Source: Paracoccaceae bacterium (GTDB lineage: Bacteria; Pseudomonadota; Alphaproteobacteria; Rhodobacterales; Rhodobacteraceae). From it: a stretch of 6,537 bases of DNA. Positions 6,254-6,537 of this stretch are shown piece by piece (position 1 is the first letter of the stretch; the number at the start of each line of letters is the position of its first letter). The notes beneath the pieces are model-generated. The model was given only the letters and a program-made list of their open reading frames with translations, was not told the DNA's origin and made no database searches. Both the position numbers and the translations under genes were made by a program. The stretch lies in the NCBI GenBank assembly GCA_023260935.1, contig JALQTL010000237.1:1-6537 (forward strand), written 5' to 3'.

Positions 6254-6537
6254 TCATCTCGGTCGGTGGACATGGGCGCTCTGGATCAGGCCGAAGGCCA
6301 CCAGAAGCACCAGCATGGCCGAACCGCCGTAGGAAAGGAAGGGCAGGGGCACCCCCACCACCGGCGCAAGGCCCATGACCATCGACAGGTTGACCGCAAG
6401 GTAGAGAAAGAAATTCACCGCGATCCCGAGGATCAGCAGGATCGAGAAGCGGTCCTTGTTTTGCAGGGCGTCAACCGCTGGCAGTGTCTTGCCTTCCAGA
6501 AACTCGAGAAAGGCACCACCCCCGGTCGAGATATACC
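6254..6537 (-). CDS. rodA: RodA (MrdB) C-terminal part, running in frame from a phosphoglycerate kinase fragment at the window edge
   Basis: RodA is the SEDS-family peptidoglycan glycosyltransferase that works with PBP2 in cell-wall elongation. The last 60 or so residues before the TGA at 6254-6256 are clearly RodA: a helix NFFLYLAVNLSMVMG, then LAPVVGVPLPFLSYGGSAM (the SEDS signature) and the end LIQSAHVHRPR. The frame is open to the right edge (93 residues), but residues 1-24 are not RodA. They match the end of phosphoglycerate kinase (separate entry). The changeover falls around 6455-6472. The frame was translated by hand because its start lies outside the window. It sits 7 nt before the ghrA-like gene, probably in one transcript. 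The RodA part is certain; whether the fusion exists in the cell is doubtful. Confidence 0.85.
   Translation of the reverse strand, partial: YISTGGGAFLEFLEGKTLPAVDALQNKDRFSILLILGIAVNFFLYLAVNLSMVMGLAPVVGVPLPFLSYGGSAMLVLLVAFGLIQSAHVHRPR
6464..6537 (-). other. pgk: Phosphoglycerate kinase C-terminal fragment fused in frame to RodA
   Basis: The first residues readable from the right edge are YISTGGGAFLEFLEGK followed by TLPAVDAL. This is the highly conserved end of phosphoglycerate kinase, where the triple-glycine loop binds the nucleotide phosphates. In a normal gene the protein stops a few residues later. Here the frame runs without a stop into RodA. The fragment is about 24 residues, so identity rests on motif recognition, but the motif is distinctive. 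It is either a real rearrangement or an assembly chimera. Confidence 0.75.

Noticed and set aside
6247..6273. Start of the GhrA-like protein at 6273
   Set aside because: It adds nine polar residues absent from family members and overlaps rodA by 20 nt. It cannot be excluded, because the ribosome binding site at 6246 is also weak.
5125..6378. Long plus-strand open frame (417 residues) opposite the ghrA-like gene
   Set aside because: It has low-complexity Gly/Arg/Pro/Gln composition and no family motif. It mirrors a gene with a complete catalytic triad on the other strand, so it is a high-GC shadow frame.
1..6537. CRISPR array, tRNA, rRNA, riboswitch, phage or defence genes
   Set aside because: I read both strands and found no regular repeat-spacer pattern, no cloverleaf-like segment and no protein of these classes.

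Overview
The window is high-GC DNA, and gene content and protein style point to an alphaproteobacterium of the Rhodobacteraceae type. The pointers are a QMP-ordered TRAP transporter with a Tat-exported binding protein, a RodA C-terminus ending in QSAHVHRPR, and GC-rich hairpins of a kind I remember between genes in that family. It reads as ordinary metabolic and transport DNA. I see no phage, CRISPR, tRNA or rRNA, and no defence system.

Layout. Positions 13-3143 (minus strand) hold a four-gene operon read right to left: an N-formylglutamate amidohydrolase-family enzyme, then dctQ, dctM and dctP. The first three genes are joined by two 1-nt TGATG stop/start overlaps. A small hairpin lies in the 46-nt gap before dctP. 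The dctP gene is broken: after about 131 family-like residues the frame enters unrelated sequence and stops at 13. Positions 3144-3339 are an AT-rich divergent promoter region. Positions 3340-4209 (plus) encode a MurR/RpiR-type regulator whose SIS domain lacks the usual phosphosugar-binding serines. It ends tail to tail with a DMT/EamA permease gene (4206-5090, minus), and a single CTAG supplies both stop codons. Positions 5091-5319 are non-coding with GC-rich inverted repeats. Positions 5320-6246 (minus) encode a GhrA-like 2-hydroxyacid dehydrogenase. From 6254 to the right edge lies the C-terminus of RodA. In the same frame, its upstream part at the edge is the C-terminus of phosphoglycerate kinase.

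How the genes work together (inference). The RpiR-type protein probably controls the divergent hydrolase-TRAP operon. The transporter would bring in an organic acid, and the hydrolase would release a carboxylate and an amine from it. The tight coupling suggests an N-formyl or N-acyl amino acid substrate, but nothing in the sequence fixes it. ghrA belongs to the rodA transcription unit and probably has no functional tie to the TRAP operon.

Both window ends carry abrupt joins within 90 nt of the edge (dctP to unrelated DNA on the left, pgk to rodA on the right). Either this is a rearranged locus or, more simply, the window is a contig whose ends were mis-assembled. The interior looks intact.
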